From: Thermotogaceae bacterium
GTDB lineage: Bacteria; Thermotogota; Thermotogae; Thermotogales; Thermotogaceae
DNA length: 64,000 bases
Assembly: GCA_027077795.1 (NCBI GenBank)
Contig: JALWTT010000009.1
Coordinates: 1-64,000, forward strand
Reading direction: 5' to 3'
This document shows, piece after piece, positions 34,031-44,054 of this stretch (its first letter is position 1; each line of letters starts with the position of its first letter). The notes below the pieces were generated by a model. The model was given only the letters and a program-made list of their open reading frames with translations, ran no database searches and was not told the DNA's origin. The position numbers were made by a program, and so were the translations under genes.

Positions 34031-36109
34031 GTGAAAATTTCAACCAAGCTCCTTCTTGGCTTCGCGTTGGTTTCTGCAGTAGTTTTGGTCATAGGAATCA
34101 TAGGCGTTATAAGCGTTGAAAAGCTATCGAGGTTCAGCAAAAGCTTGGCGGATGAGGAGATGGGAAAGCTTCGGGCAAACGCGGTCATCTCGAGAAACAT
34201 AGCCGATATAAACGCCGATGCCAACTACCTCGCTTACAGCGTGAAAGAGAAGGCAAGGGAGGATGCGTATGGCTCTATAAACGAGAACATGGAGCGGGTG
34301 AAGGAGAAGTTCAAGGAGCTCGATTCAATGGATATGTCCCAGAAGGAAAAAGAGGTGTGGAACTCTCTACAACCAATGATCGAGGATTGGATGGGAAAGC
34401 TCAAGGTTTATCTTGATAAGATGAAAGAATTCGATAAGATGAAGATATTGGATCCAGATGATCTTTTGGAGAAGGCTTACAAATACGAAAAAGATAACCT
34501 CAACTACGCTCACGACCTTCTGAAGTACATAGACGGCACAACGAAAGAGTTCACAGGTCAGCTCGATCCCACGAAGTGTTCCCTTGGAAAGTGGATGGCT
34601 TCTTACAAGCCACAAAATGAAAAGATCAAAGAGCTCTTTTCTCAGATAGACGAGCCTAACAGGAAACTCTATGAAGGTGCTCAAGAAATAGTGAAGCTCG
34701 TTGAAAGTGGGGATAGGGAAGATGCGAAGAAGATCTACTACAATGCAGTAATGCCAAATCTTGAAAAGGTCAACGAGATACTCTTAGAGATGAGGGATAT
34801 AGCAATCCAAGCAGATGAGAAAAAAAGTGTCGCAATCAAAGTTCTCTCAGATCTTGACGACATGAAGGACTCCATAAAGAAACTCTCAAGGACTTTTGGA
34901 AAGCTCATAGACGAGGGATCATCGAAAGAAGCTAAGGACCTTGTTGATAGCTCCAGGTCTTCTTCTGTGACTATGATCGTCGGGATGGCGGTTGGGATCG
35001 CGATAGCGGTGATCCTTGGAATCCTCATAAGCAGATCGGTGACAAGGAGGATAAACTCCACCCTCAAGGTTATAGAGCTCTTCTCCAAGGGGGATCTGAC
35101 AGTACAATTTGACGTCTCTGGAAATGACGAGGTAGGCGCCATGGGAAAAGCTCTGGCTGAGATGGCCAAGGTGCTGAGGGAAGATATGAAAGGTATACAG
35201 GATATGAGCCTGGAGCTCTCAGACTTCTCAAAGGCCCTTGATGATTTCACGACAAGGCAGGCTGAGAACATAAACGATATGGCACAGAGCGTTGAAAGGG
35301 TATCTCAGAGCGCCCAAAGCACGTCAGCCGCGGTTGAAGAGGTCACCTCTGGAGTTGAGGAGGTCGCATCGAGCGCTCAGAACCTCTCCAACATGGGTCA
35401 GCAGCTCACGGAGACAACATCCGATATGAACAGATCGGCGGATGAAGGCAAGGCCGCGATGGAGAATGTCATAAAGCTAATAATGGGAGTTGCAGAGCAA
35501 GCGGATAGTACCTCAAAGATGGTGGACTACGTGGCAAAGGAGAGCCAGAACATAGGTGAGATAGTCGGGACGATAAACTCGATAGCAGAACAGACGAACC
35601 TCCTTGCTCTCAACGCGGCGATAGAAGCGGCAAGAGCTGGGGAAGCGGGCAAGGGATTCGCAGTCGTTGCGGATGAGATAAGAAAATTAGCGGAGGAGAG
35701 CAGGAGGGCGACCGAGGACATAGACAAGATCCTCACGGAGATCCAGGAAGGTGTTATGAGAGCCCAGAGTGCCATGAAAGAAATGGTCGAATCGGTGGAT
35801 GAAACAAGCGAGAGGGCTAAGGGGGCGATGGAGAAGTTTGAAAAGATACTTGAAAAGATCAAAGATGTCATGACGATGACCGAGAGCCTTGCGGCAACTG
35901 CACAAGAACAAGGTGCAGCGAGCGAGGAGATGGCTTCAGCGATGAGCAGCGCCTCTGAGGCCGTGATGGAGATAACGGACAGGATAGGTAGGATGGAGGA
36001 AAGGATGAAGGAGCTTTCGGATCAATCAGAAGATTTGAGCAAGAGAGGGAGCAGACTGAGGGAGATGGCCCAGAAGCTCACCGACCTAGTGAGAAAGTTC
36101 GAAGTATGA
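34031..36109 (+). CDS. methyl-accepting chemotaxis protein
   Basis: The 692-residue transmembrane chemoreceptor has a first span at about 6-28, an extracellular helical sensor domain (about 30-312), a second span (about 313-335) and HAMP (about 336-390). The signalling coiled coil carries the tip [21 protein letters not shown] and [18 protein letters not shown]. The sensor contains H161 (YAHDLLKY) and C183-W188 (CSLGKWM), resembling part of a CZB zinc-binding motif, but further ligands are not obvious. The start is GTG 34031 behind GGGGGAGGTGAT. It is likely modified by CheC/CheD from 20093-21197. Confidence 0.95.
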   Translation: MKISTKLLLGFALVSAVVLVIGIIGVISVEKLSRFSKSLADEEMGKLRANAVISRNIADINADANYLAYSVKEKAREDAYGSINENMERVKEKFKELDSMDMSQKEKEVWNSLQPMIEDWMGKLKVYLDKMKEFDKMKILDPDDLLEKAYKYEKDNLNYAHDLLKYIDGTTKEFTGQLDPTKCSLGKWMASYKPQNEKIKELFSQIDEPNRKLYEGAQEIVKLVESGDREDAKKIYYNAVMPNLEKVNEILLEMRDIAIQADEKKSVAIKVLSDLDDMKDSIKKLSRTFGKLIDEGSSKEAKDLVDSSRSSSVTMIVGMAVGIAIAVILGILISRSVTRRINSTLKVIELFSKGDLTVQFDVSGNDEVGAMGKALAEMAKVLREDMKGIQDMSLELSDFSKALDDFTTRQAENINDMAQSVERVSQSAQSTSAAVEEVTSGVEEVASSAQNLSNMGQQLTETTSDMNRSADEGKAAMENVIKLIMGVAEQADSTSKMVDYVAKESQNIGEIVGTINSIAEQTNLLALNAAIEAARAGEAGKGFAVVADEIRKLAEESRRATEDIDKILTEIQEGVMRAQSAMKEMVESVDETSERAKGAMEKFEKILEKIKDVMTMTESLAATAQEQGAASEEMASAMSSASEAVMEITDRIGRMEERMKELSDQSEDLSKRGSRLREMAQKLTDLVRKFEV

Positions 36110-36208
36110 ATATTTGTCCCATTTCTTTCTCAATGAAATATCAGTGGGGGTGAAAATGAAATGTAGCATGTTGATTGAGCGTGTGGATAAGGTGAGTTTT
36201 TAACATGA

Positions 36209-36237
36209 TTGAGCATATTTGAGTGATGTGATATAGT
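36209..36237 (+). promoter_or_regulatory. promoter for glycosyltransferase gene
   Basis: TTGAGC (36209-36214) and TATAGT (36232-36237) are 17 nt apart, about 33 nt upstream of the start codon. The rest of the 160-nt gap after the chemoreceptor holds only a 15-codon reading frame with a partial SD at 36156-36203, not called as a gene. Confidence 0.6.
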
Positions 36238-36270
36238 CGCTCAGGAGTGGATGCATTTGGAGGTGACGGC

Positions 36271-37458
36271 ATGAAGATAGCATTGGTTCACTACAGGGCA
36301 GGGCTCATGGATGGGGTTTCACTCGAGATGGAGAAATGGAAGAAAACTCTGGAGAGTATGGGAAACGAGGTGAAAATAGTCGCTGGTAACGAATCTTCGA
36401 AAGTAGACATCATGCTCCCATTTCTGTCACTTGAAAGTGAAGAAGATGACACAGACATGATTAAAAGGTCCTTGGAAAAAGCTCTGAGGAATTTTGACAT
36501 TGTGGTGGTCGAGAATATCTGGTCGATTGGAGCAAGAATCCCTGTGGGGATTGCATTTGAGGCATTCGCTGAAGGATCCGAGGTGAACTTCATAGGGCAT
36601 CATCACGATTTCTGGTGGGAGAGGGGGAAAAAGGGGGAGGTCTACGAGAGACATCTACCTCCAGATCTCCCGAACATAAAGCACGTGGTGATAAATACGA
36701 TAGCTCAGAGGGAGCTGAAGTCTCGCAAGGGAATAGACAGTGTTGTGGTTCCGAATGTAATAGATCTCGAGGTATTTGAGAACTTAAAGCAAGGTCTCAG
36801 AGAAAAGCTGGATATCGTAGAAGGTGACCTCGTCTTCCTTCAGGCTACCAGGGTTGTCAGGAGAAAAGCCATAGAGCTGGCGATTGACCTCGTCTCAAGG
36901 GTTGTGGAGAAATCGAAAAAAATTGTGGGAAATAGACTTTACAACGGAAAGAGGTTCAGTGGGAGGGTTATTCTCGCACTCGGAGGAATGGTTGAAGATT
37001 GGGACTACATGGAATCTCTCAAAGACTACGCCGAAAAGTTAGGGGTTGACATGAGGTATGTGTATCCCGAGTTGAAAGATGAATACACGTTTTGGGATGT
37101 TTACACGATTGGTGATTTTATAACGTACCCTTCTATACTCGAGGGTTGGGGCAATCAGCTTCTCGAGGCTCTAGCTGCTAAAAAGCCGATAGTTCTCTTC
37201 GAGTATGACGTCTTCAGAAGTGATATCAAGGGTAGCGGAATTGAGTATGTGAGCTTGGGAGAAAAGTACACCAGAGATGGCTGGAGGGTAGTTGTGAGGG
37301 ATGAAATCTTGGATAGAGCCACGGATGAGATTCTGAAGATAGTTTTTGACAAGAATGAGTATCACCGCATCGTAGAGCATAATTACAGGGTGATCAAAGG
37401 TGCGTACAGCCTTTCCTCCCTTCAAAAGATACTGGAAAAGATGCTTCCCAGAATTTGA
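36271..37458 (+). CDS. glycosyltransferase family 4 protein
   Basis: The 395-residue protein has a GT-B layout: N-terminal Rossmann half starting MKIALVHYRAGLMDGVS, a GIDSVVVPNVID linker, and the nucleotide-sugar half with YPSILEGWGNQLLEALAAKKPIV (the E-x7-E motif). The acceptor and sugar cannot be told. The start is ATG 36271 behind GGAGGTGA. It is a single gene between its own promoter and a convergent ABC operon. Confidence 0.88.
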   Translation: MKIALVHYRAGLMDGVSLEMEKWKKTLESMGNEVKIVAGNESSKVDIMLPFLSLESEEDDTDMIKRSLEKALRNFDIVVVENIWSIGARIPVGIAFEAFAEGSEVNFIGHHHDFWWERGKKGEVYERHLPPDLPNIKHVVINTIAQRELKSRKGIDSVVVPNVIDLEVFENLKQGLREKLDIVEGDLVFLQATRVVRRKAIELAIDLVSRVVEKSKKIVGNRLYNGKRFSGRVILALGGMVEDWDYMESLKDYAEKLGVDMRYVYPELKDEYTFWDVYTIGDFITYPSILEGWGNQLLEALAAKKPIVLFEYDVFRSDIKGSGIEYVSLGEKYTRDGWRVVVRDEILDRATDEILKIVFDKNEYHRIVEHNYRVIKGAYSLSSLQKILEKMLPRI

Positions 37459-37474
37459 TAATTGTGACTTTACC

Positions 37475-38611
37475 TTATTCTTGTTTCTTGAAATCTTCAG
37501 AATCTAGCCCGAGATCTTTGAACGGGTTCAGTCTCTTTTCGGTTTCTATATCGAAGAGCATGAGCCGTTTCAGATCAAACGATATGTGAATGGTTTCCCC
37601 GGAAGAGTACCTGGGAAATGAGGGAGCAACTATCTTAATTATCTTTCCTTCGATCTCTATAGCTATTATCTGATGAGACCCCTGAGGTTCGACAACAAGG
37701 ACTTCCTCGGAAAGGGTTGCATCGTCCTTCTTGACTATTTTCATGTTTTCAGGCCTAACGCCGAGAATCAGCTTGTCTTTGTTGTAGCCGTTGAGTGGTA
37801 AAGCTAGTTCATTGGAAAGTTCTATTTTGAAATGTGGGTGAACGAGCAGGAGCTTCCCTTTCTCCCTTTTCAGCTCGACGGTCAGGAAGTTCGTCGGAGG
37901 GGTTCCTATGAATCCCGCTACGAAGACGTTTGCGCTGTTGTGGTATACCTCATCCGGAGTCCCTATCTGCTCAATCCTGCCGGCTCTCATGACTACTATT
38001 CTATCTGCCATGCTCATAGCTTCTGACTGATCATGCGTCACGAATATGGTAGTTGCTTCTGTCTTGTGATGGATCGCTTTAAGTTCCGTCCTCATCCTGA
38101 CTCTCAACTTCGCGTCCAAATTGGACAGAGGTTCATCCATCAAGAATATCTTCGGCTTGACAGCTATGGCTCTCGCAAGGGCCACTCTTTGCCTTTGACC
38201 TCCAGAAAGCTGTCTGGGATATCTCTCGATATATTCGTGAATGTTCACCAACTTGGTTACTTCTCTTACGATCTTGTCTATTTCATCTTTTGGAATTTTC
38301 TTCATCCTCAGAGGAAAAGCTATGTTGTCATAGACGGTCATATGTGGCCAGACTGCATAACTCTGGAAAACCATGCTCACATCTCTAAACCTGGGAGGAA
38401 GATAGGTTATGTCCTTTCCGTCCAGCAATACCTTTCCCTCGGTGACTTCTTCCAGTCCTGCTATCATTCGAAGAGTGGTTGTCTTTCCACATCCAGATGG
38501 TCCCAGGAAAACGATGAATTCCTTGTCATTAACTTTCAGATTTATATCACGTGCTCCCCAAACCTTCTTTCCATATCTCTTCGACAAGCCTATTAGTTCG
38601 AGTTCGGCCAT
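37475..38611 (-). CDS. carbohydrate ABC transporter ATPase (MalK/UgpC type)
   Basis: The 378-residue ATPase has Walker A GPSGCGKTTTLR, signature LSGGQRQRVALARA, Walker B FLMDEPLSNLDAK, H-loop VTHDQSEAMS and the C-terminal MalK-type beta-barrel regulatory domain (residues about 240-375, ending in ETEKRLNPF). The start is ATG 38611 behind AAGGAGAG. It is the last gene of the operon SBP-permease-permease-ATPase. MalK-type ATPases often serve several permease pairs, so it may also energise the ATPase-less system at 6378-9494. Confidence 0.95.
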   Translation of the reverse strand: MAELELIGLSKRYGKKVWGARDINLKVNDKEFIVFLGPSGCGKTTTLRMIAGLEEVTEGKVLLDGKDITYLPPRFRDVSMVFQSYAVWPHMTVYDNIAFPLRMKKIPKDEIDKIVREVTKLVNIHEYIERYPRQLSGGQRQRVALARAIAVKPKIFLMDEPLSNLDAKLRVRMRTELKAIHHKTEATTIFVTHDQSEAMSMADRIVVMRAGRIEQIGTPDEVYHNSANVFVAGFIGTPPTNFLTVELKREKGKLLLVHPHFKIELSNELALPLNGYNKDKLILGVRPENMKIVKKDDATLSEEVLVVEPQGSHQIIAIEIEGKIIKIVAPSFPRYSSGETIHISFDLKRLMLFDIETEKRLNPFKDLGLDSEDFKKQE

Positions 38612-38628
38612 CTTCTCTAACTCTCCTT

Positions 38629-39957
38629 TCAGACAGTTATTCCTCCCCACATCTGCAGGATGTAGCGTCTTATTATAAGCGTGAACACAATCGCGGGAAC
38701 CGCCATGGTTACGCCACCGGCGGCTACTAGATTGATCAGTCCTTTAGCTCCAACAAGCGTTTCGTAAACTACCACCGGGAATGTTGGATTGAACTGGGTC
38801 AGTATTATGGCCTGAGCAGTTTCTGACCAGCTCCCTATAAACGCGTACATCGCACTCGCCGCGAGACCAGGGAGAGCCAACGGAAGCGTCACGTGGAAAA
38901 AAGCCCCCCATTTTGAACAACCAAATATCTGAGCGGCTTCCTCCAATTCCACTGGAACACCCATGAATATGCTCGCGGTTATCCAAGTTGTCATACCTAT
39001 CTGTCCGATTGAGTAGACTAGGGAAAGCCCAAGGGGCTTATCGTAAAACCCCATTCGCGCGAGTATTATCACCATTGGCATAGCTATTGAAACTCCTGGA
39101 AACATCCTGACGAAGAGTACACTGAGCTTCAGCATGTTTTTTCCCTTGAAATAATACCTCGCGAATGCGTAGCCGGCGAGCCCACCTATACTCAAGGATA
39201 TAGCTATTGTGAGCAATGCCACCTGAACGCTCCTGGTAAGTGCCGGGAGGGCATCGTTTGTCACTCTGAAAAACATAGTATAGTTCGCAAATAGGTTTTT
39301 TGGAACGGTGAACTCGATGGAACTCAGTGGCACGAGTTTTGCCCTCAGGTGCCTAACTTCATTCTGCACTTCTTCAAGCTTCGACTTGTAAAGCTCGAAT
39401 TTTTCCTTTAGCGTCTTCAGCTGTCCTTCTATCACTTCGACTATGTCCTTCATTCCGGCGTTCTTCGCTAGCTCTAACTTTTCATTTAGCTTGTTGATGT
39501 CGGAAAGTGTCCTTGAGATGTCGTGATTTAACTTGCTTATCCTGTCCTCGTAGGGTTTCATTGATCTCTTCAACTCGTCTATCTTTTTCTTGTTCTCCTG
39601 CAGCTTACCTTCGAGTTCCTTGATTCTTTTTTCCAACAGGTTCATCGAGATAGTACTGTTGGTTTTGAGTTCAACCCTATCGATCATCTCTCTGAGATTT
39701 TTTGTCTCGATGATTGGAACAAACTCGTCTTTGGACTTACTGTAGACGGATATCAAGTAACCTCTCTCAGATTTCTGAATGGCAAAGCGATTTGCAAAGG
39801 AGGGGGCCATGGTTATGGGCCAATCGTACGCCTCTTGATCTGACATGAAAGAGATTATGAACAGAAAGTACATGGGCAGAGCTATTACAATGGCTATGCC
39901 AGCTACAACCAGATAAAATAGAGTAGTGGTTACGCCTTTCTTGAACTTTCTATTCAT
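38629..39957 (-). CDS. ABC permease (MalG type) with large coiled-coil insert
   Basis: The 442-residue permease has a first span (about residues 10-34), an insert of roughly 160 residues (about 57-219), and then the usual five-helix MalG core from NLFANYTMFFRVT, with EAA loop VELEEAAQIFGCSKWGAFFHVTLP. The insert contains a predicted antiparallel coiled coil (about 105-207, KRIKELEGKLQENKKKIDEL and further heptads) and would face outwards between helices 1 and 2, where other MalG proteins have about 20 residues. SD GGAGGGGTGA precedes ATG 39957, 3 nt after the partner permease. Confidence 0.93.
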   Translation of the reverse strand: MNRKFKKGVTTTLFYLVVAGIAIVIALPMYFLFIISFMSDQEAYDWPITMAPSFANRFAIQKSERGYLISVYSKSKDEFVPIIETKNLREMIDRVELKTNSTISMNLLEKRIKELEGKLQENKKKIDELKRSMKPYEDRISKLNHDISRTLSDINKLNEKLELAKNAGMKDIVEVIEGQLKTLKEKFELYKSKLEEVQNEVRHLRAKLVPLSSIEFTVPKNLFANYTMFFRVTNDALPALTRSVQVALLTIAISLSIGGLAGYAFARYYFKGKNMLKLSVLFVRMFPGVSIAMPMVIILARMGFYDKPLGLSLVYSIGQIGMTTWITASIFMGVPVELEEAAQIFGCSKWGAFFHVTLPLALPGLAASAMYAFIGSWSETAQAIILTQFNPTFPVVVYETLVGAKGLINLVAAGGVTMAVPAIVFTLIIRRYILQMWGGITV

Positions 39958-39960
39958 TTT

Positions 39961-40836
39961 TCACCCCTCCGAGCTCTCAAATGCTCCGGAAACTTTCAAG
40001 TATATTATGGCTACTATGGATACTATGATCGACACTATCACAGAATATGCGAGAGCCACCCTGTAAAATCCGAGGACTATCTCGTTGTAGTAGACCACCT
40101 CTTCAACCAGAACGGGGATTCTTCTGTATCCGTATATCATCACTATTATCAGCCACACTTGAAGTGCAGCGATTATTCTCAGTATCAACGCAGTTTGTAT
40201 ACTCGGTTTCATCATAGGCATGGTTATCTTTCTCAGGACGGTGAACTTGTCCGCTCCGAATATGTAACCTGCCTCGATGCTTTCTTTTGGAAGGTTTTGA
40301 AGCCCCGCAAGGAGTATAACCATCATGAATGGAATCACTTGCCATGCATCTATCAGGATTATCAGCATTAGAGACTGCATCTCCGTGCCGGCTAGGAACG
40401 GGATCTTTCCGTCTGCTGTTATAAGCCCTAATCTATAGAGCAGGCTGTTAAGCCAGCCGTTTTGTGCAAACGCACTAGACCACATGGCACCAACGGCAAC
40501 GGGTGGAAGGGCCATTGGAATCAGTGCAAGGGATAGGAGAGCCCCGGCTCCTTTGAATTTCTTGTTTATGAGCAGCGCCAATGCAAACGCTATGATGAAT
40601 TCAAGGGTTACAGATATCGCAACGAAAATACCCGTGTTGATAATTGCCTCTATGAAGTGTGGATCTCTGAAGATGTACTTGTAATACCCCAATGTGAACT
40701 GACCTTTATCAGTTCTAAAACTCTCTATGTAGGCCGTTAAAACTGGCCCTAGCCAGAATACCGCATAGTAAACAATAGTCGGTGCTATCAGGAAATACGG
40801 AGTGGCTTTTCGCCAGAAACTCTTTCTATTCGAAAT
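39961..40836 (-). CDS. ABC permease (MalF/UgpA type), apparent ATT start
   Basis: The partner permease has 291 residues when read from an ATT codon at 40836-40834, which lies 5 nt after AGAGGTGAT. The first residues SNRKSFWRKATPYFLIAPT then give the expected cytoplasmic tail and first span. The only canonical start (TTG 40692) would delete this span and lack an SD. The EAA loop is PKESIEAGYIFGADKFTVLRK. An in-frame TGA lies just upstream of the SD, so no longer reading exists. Confidence 0.85.
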   Translation of the reverse strand: MSNRKSFWRKATPYFLIAPTIVYYAVFWLGPVLTAYIESFRTDKGQFTLGYYKYIFRDPHFIEAIINTGIFVAISVTLEFIIAFALALLINKKFKGAGALLSLALIPMALPPVAVGAMWSSAFAQNGWLNSLLYRLGLITADGKIPFLAGTEMQSLMLIILIDAWQVIPFMMVILLAGLQNLPKESIEAGYIFGADKFTVLRKITMPMMKPSIQTALILRIIAALQVWLIIVMIYGYRRIPVLVEEVVYYNEIVLGFYRVALAYSVIVSIIVSIVAIIYLKVSGAFESSEG

Positions 40837-40872
40837 GGAGAATCACCTCTGAAACACGAGAATCTTGAATAA

Positions 40873-40896
40873 ATGTAGGGGGGAGACCCCCTACAT
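40873..40896 (-). terminator. intercistronic hairpin after binding-protein gene
   Basis: ATGTAGGGGG (40873-40882) pairs perfectly with CCCCCTACAT (40887-40896) around a GAGA-type tetraloop. It overlaps the binding-protein stop and is followed on the minus strand by TTATT. It probably stabilises the upstream mRNA or partly terminates it, as at 8130-8154. Confidence 0.6.
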
Positions 40897-42110
40897 CATT
40901 TCCTCTGCAGGTCTATCTTGAGCTGCATCAGCTCAAGGTAATCAGGATCGAGCTGTCCTTTCTTCATTATCATGTTCTTGAATATCTCGTCATAAACGAG
41001 CTTGACCTGTCCCCAGTCCTTCCAAATTGGTTCTATGTATGCGAGAACGCCGTTCTGGAGAACCCTTATGGCTTTTTCGATGACTTCATCCTCTGGTGAT
41101 TTTCCAAGGTAGTTGATGGCCTCGTCAACTGTTGGTATGAATCCTCCTGCGCCTTTGCTGACCTTGAGCATGATGTCAGGCCTGGTGATGTACTCGAGGA
41201 ACTTGAGGGCAAGATCGAAGTGCTTCGTTCCCTTGACTATTGCGAGACCACTGGTTCCAGCCACAGATCCCCTTCCAGCTGGCCCTTTGGGAACAGGAGC
41301 TACTATGAACTGAGCGGGATTGCTCTTGTAAACTTCTCCAACTCTGGCACAGTGGGCTACTGTCATCCACGTTTCCTCTCTTTTCATCGGTGGTCTTGTG
41401 TCGTCGTAACTCATGACACCTGGTGCGAAGGCTTTCTTCATCTTGGCCAGGAGGTAGAACCCAGCCATCGCTCCGGGATTATCAAGATTTGGCCAGTGCC
41501 CGCCATAAGAAAGTATGACAGCTCCGGCCTGATATATGAAGGATTTCATCGGTACACCGGTAACGGCGAATTTACCTTCACCTTCACCTTCAGCAACTGC
41601 GAGTGCCCATTTCTGGAGATCTTCCCATGTGAGGTTCTGAACATCCACTCCCTCTGGTTTGTATTTCAGAGCCTTTTTGTTGATGAGTGTCAGATACACA
41701 TCAGCTCCTATCGGCAGAAAGTACCTCTTACCGTTGAAAACCGTCATGCTGTCGAATCCCTTTGAAAATGTTCTATCGGTCCACTTGGAAACATAGGGGG
41801 TTAGATCCACAACGTACCCCTTCTGTACCCATTCTGGCATGTTCGCTGCGTACACGATCACAACGTCTGTTGTTACATTCCCGGTTTTTTCCTGAAGCTC
41901 TACCTGCTTGAGAATTGTCTCGTCATCCATGGTCTTGAAGACGACGTTGCAACCGTACTGCTGCTCGAATGGTTTGATTATCTCGTTGATGACGAACTCC
42001 TTCTCTGTTGGTGGTGTCCAAAGTCTGGATACCACCACTAGAGTGGGTTTTTCAGCTGCTACCAAGGTGAACACGAAGGCAAACAGCAAAAGAACTAGCA
42101 ACTTTTTCAT
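40896..42110 (-). CDS. carbohydrate ABC transporter substrate-binding protein
   Basis: The 404-residue protein of solute-binding family 1 has a signal peptide (residues 1-19, MKKLLVLLLFAFVFTLVAA) and then KPTLVVVSRLWTPPTEKEF. NVTTDVVIVYAANMPEWVQ and the DLALKFLEYITRPDIMLK region are typical of sugar-binding proteins. The ligand is unknown. It is the first gene of the importer whose permease has the coiled-coil insert. SD: GGGGGAGGG. Confidence 0.92.
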   Translation of the reverse strand: MKKLLVLLLFAFVFTLVAAEKPTLVVVSRLWTPPTEKEFVINEIIKPFEQQYGCNVVFKTMDDETILKQVELQEKTGNVTTDVVIVYAANMPEWVQKGYVVDLTPYVSKWTDRTFSKGFDSMTVFNGKRYFLPIGADVYLTLINKKALKYKPEGVDVQNLTWEDLQKWALAVAEGEGEGKFAVTGVPMKSFIYQAGAVILSYGGHWPNLDNPGAMAGFYLLAKMKKAFAPGVMSYDDTRPPMKREETWMTVAHCARVGEVYKSNPAQFIVAPVPKGPAGRGSVAGTSGLAIVKGTKHFDLALKFLEYITRPDIMLKVSKGAGGFIPTVDEAINYLGKSPEDEVIEKAIRVLQNGVLAYIEPIWKDWGQVKLVYDEIFKNMIMKKGQLDPDYLELMQLKIDLQRK

Positions 42111-42147
42111 GCTTCTCCCTCCCCCTTATTTAGATTCTGCGACTTCG

Positions 42148-42177
42148 ATTATATCAAGATAAAGCTCTATTTTCCAA
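42148..42177 (-). promoter_or_regulatory. promoter for second sugar ABC operon
   Basis: On the minus strand TTGGAA (42177-42172) and TATAAT (42153-42148) are separated by 18 nt, about 38 nt upstream of the start codon. Between 42178 and 42377 I see no further gene. A weak TATATT at about 42338 could serve the divergent kinase-like gene. Confidence 0.6.
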
Positions 42178-42377
42178 AAATGAAAGTTGAAAAGTTCCAT
42201 CGCTTCAACAATGAGAAAAAGATTCAGAAAGTTCATCTCAAATGTGGTGATTTCGTATATCCTGTGGGGAAAACACCTAGTTTGTAAGTGACGTCCTCTG
42301 GAGTACTGAAAAAACTTCGACTATGGAGGACAAATGTTGTATATTATCCTTGTTCAACTCCTGAAGGGGGGAACAGT

Positions 42378-44054
42378 ATGGAAAAGATAAAGCTAATCTT
42401 TGAGGATGATGGAAAAGAGGTGGAGGTCAGCAGAGGTACAAATCTTCTCGAGTTTGTCAAGAGCTATGAGAAGTTTCATAAGGCTCCAATTGTGGCAGCT
42501 CGCCTTGATAATTTGATAGTGGAGCTCAGCAAGCCCCTCGATAGAAGTGGAAGGGTTAGATTTGTAGATCTCACGTCTTCAGATGGAATAAGGATATATC
42601 AGAGGGGACTTCTGTTCATCCTGGCTGTAGCCGTTAGGGAGGTCTTCCCCGGATACAAGCTCAAAGTCCTGCATTCTCTCGGAAACTCGCTTTACTGCGA
42701 ACTTTTCGACAAAGATGAAAAAATTTACACACCAGATGAGGAAGACTTGAAAAAGCTGACTAGCGAGATGAAAAAGATAGTGAAAAGAAATGAATTCTTC
42801 AAGAAACTAGCCCTGTATAAAGGTGATGTGAAAAAGCTTTTCGAGGAATTGGGATTCGATGCAAAGGTGAAACTCCTGAAGTACAGAAAAAAGAAGACGA
42901 TAAAAGTGTACAGCTGCTGTGATTACTACAACTACTTCTATGGATACATGCCCCCAAGCACTGGAATAATGAAGATTTTTGATCTCAAGCCCTATCCACC
43001 TGGATTCAGGCTTCTTCATCCAACCACAGCTAGTCCAAATGAGATACCGGAGTACAAAGAGATGAGAAAATTCAACACGATCTTTCTGGAATACGCCAGA
43101 TGGCTCAGGATAATGGAAATAGAACATGTGGGAGATCTCAACAGGATAATAGCCAAGGGAGAGAGGGCTGTCGCAGATCTCATACTCTTAGCGGAGGCCC
43201 TGCATGAGAAGAGAATTTCGCAGATTTCTGATGAGTTCAGGTCCAAAAGGACTGCCAGGCTTATATTGATAGCTGGTCCTTCATCTTCTGGAAAGACCAC
43301 ATTTGCGAAGAGACTTTCCGTTCAACTAAAAGCAAACGGTTTCCGACCAGTGGCGATATCCCTTGATGATTATTTCGTGGACAGGGAAAAAACCCCGCGT
43401 GATGAGAACGGAAACTACGATTTCGAAGCACTCGAAGCTATAGACATAGAACTTTTCAACAGAAACCTCCTAGATCTGTTCGATGGAAAAGAGGTGGAGC
43501 TTCCTAAGTATGACTTCAAAGCTGGCAAGAGAAGATTGGGAAGAAGGTTGAGGATAAACAAGGATCAGATAATAATCGTGGAGGGGATACACGGACTGAA
43601 TCCACGCCTCACCCCTCATATACCGGAAGATCTCAAGTTCAGGATCTACGTCAGCGCTTTGACACAGATAAACTTTGACGACATGAACAGGATGTCCACA
43701 ACTGACACGAGGCTGATCCGAAGAATGGTGAGAGATTACAAATTCAGAGGTCACAGCGCTCTTGACACCTTAAGGATGTGGCCAAATGTTAGAAGAGGTG
43801 AGGAGAAGAACATCTTCCCATTTCAAGAGGAATCGGATGTCATGTTCAATTCGGCTTTGATATACGAGATACCGGTTCTTAAGATATTCGCGGAATCACT
43901 CCTCGCACAGGTTCCAGAGAATGTGGATGAGTATCCAGAGGCTTTGAGACTTCTAAAGGTGCTGGATTACTTCCTGCCCATAACCAATCTGGAGGACATA
44001 CCTCGCAACTCCATCTTGAGGGAGTTCATAGGGAGGAGTATATTTAAGTATTGA
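42378..44054 (+). CDS. uridine kinase-like protein with TGS and ThrRS-like domains
   Basis: The 558-residue protein fuses a TGS domain (about 1-65, MEKIKLIFEDDGKEVEV), a second domain like that after TGS in threonyl-tRNA synthetase (about 70-210), and a C-terminal uridine/phosphoribulokinase domain. The kinase part has P-loop AGPSSSGKTTFAKR, SLDDYFVDREKTPRDENG and VEGIHGLNP. Fusions of this type are found in Thermotogota and Clostridia; their physiological substrate is not settled. The start is ATG 42378 behind GAAGGGGGG. An in-frame ATG at 42288 would add 30 residues unlike the family. Confidence 0.92.
   Translation: MEKIKLIFEDDGKEVEVSRGTNLLEFVKSYEKFHKAPIVAARLDNLIVELSKPLDRSGRVRFVDLTSSDGIRIYQRGLLFILAVAVREVFPGYKLKVLHSLGNSLYCELFDKDEKIYTPDEEDLKKLTSEMKKIVKRNEFFKKLALYKGDVKKLFEELGFDAKVKLLKYRKKKTIKVYSCCDYYNYFYGYMPPSTGIMKIFDLKPYPPGFRLLHPTTASPNEIPEYKEMRKFNTIFLEYARWLRIMEIEHVGDLNRIIAKGERAVADLILLAEALHEKRISQISDEFRSKRTARLILIAGPSSSGKTTFAKRLSVQLKANGFRPVAISLDDYFVDREKTPRDENGNYDFEALEAIDIELFNRNLLDLFDGKEVELPKYDFKAGKRRLGRRLRINKDQIIIVEGIHGLNPRLTPHIPEDLKFRIYVSALTQINFDDMNRMSTTDTRLIRRMVRDYKFRGHSALDTLRMWPNVRRGEEKNIFPFQEESDVMFNSALIYEIPVLKIFAESLLAQVPENVDEYPEALRLLKVLDYFLPITNLEDIPRNSILREFIGRSIFKY

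Noticed and set aside
36156-36203. 15-codon reading frame with GGGGGTGA upstream, after the chemoreceptor gene
   Set aside because: Too short to distinguish from chance, and it ends before the glycosyltransferase promoter.
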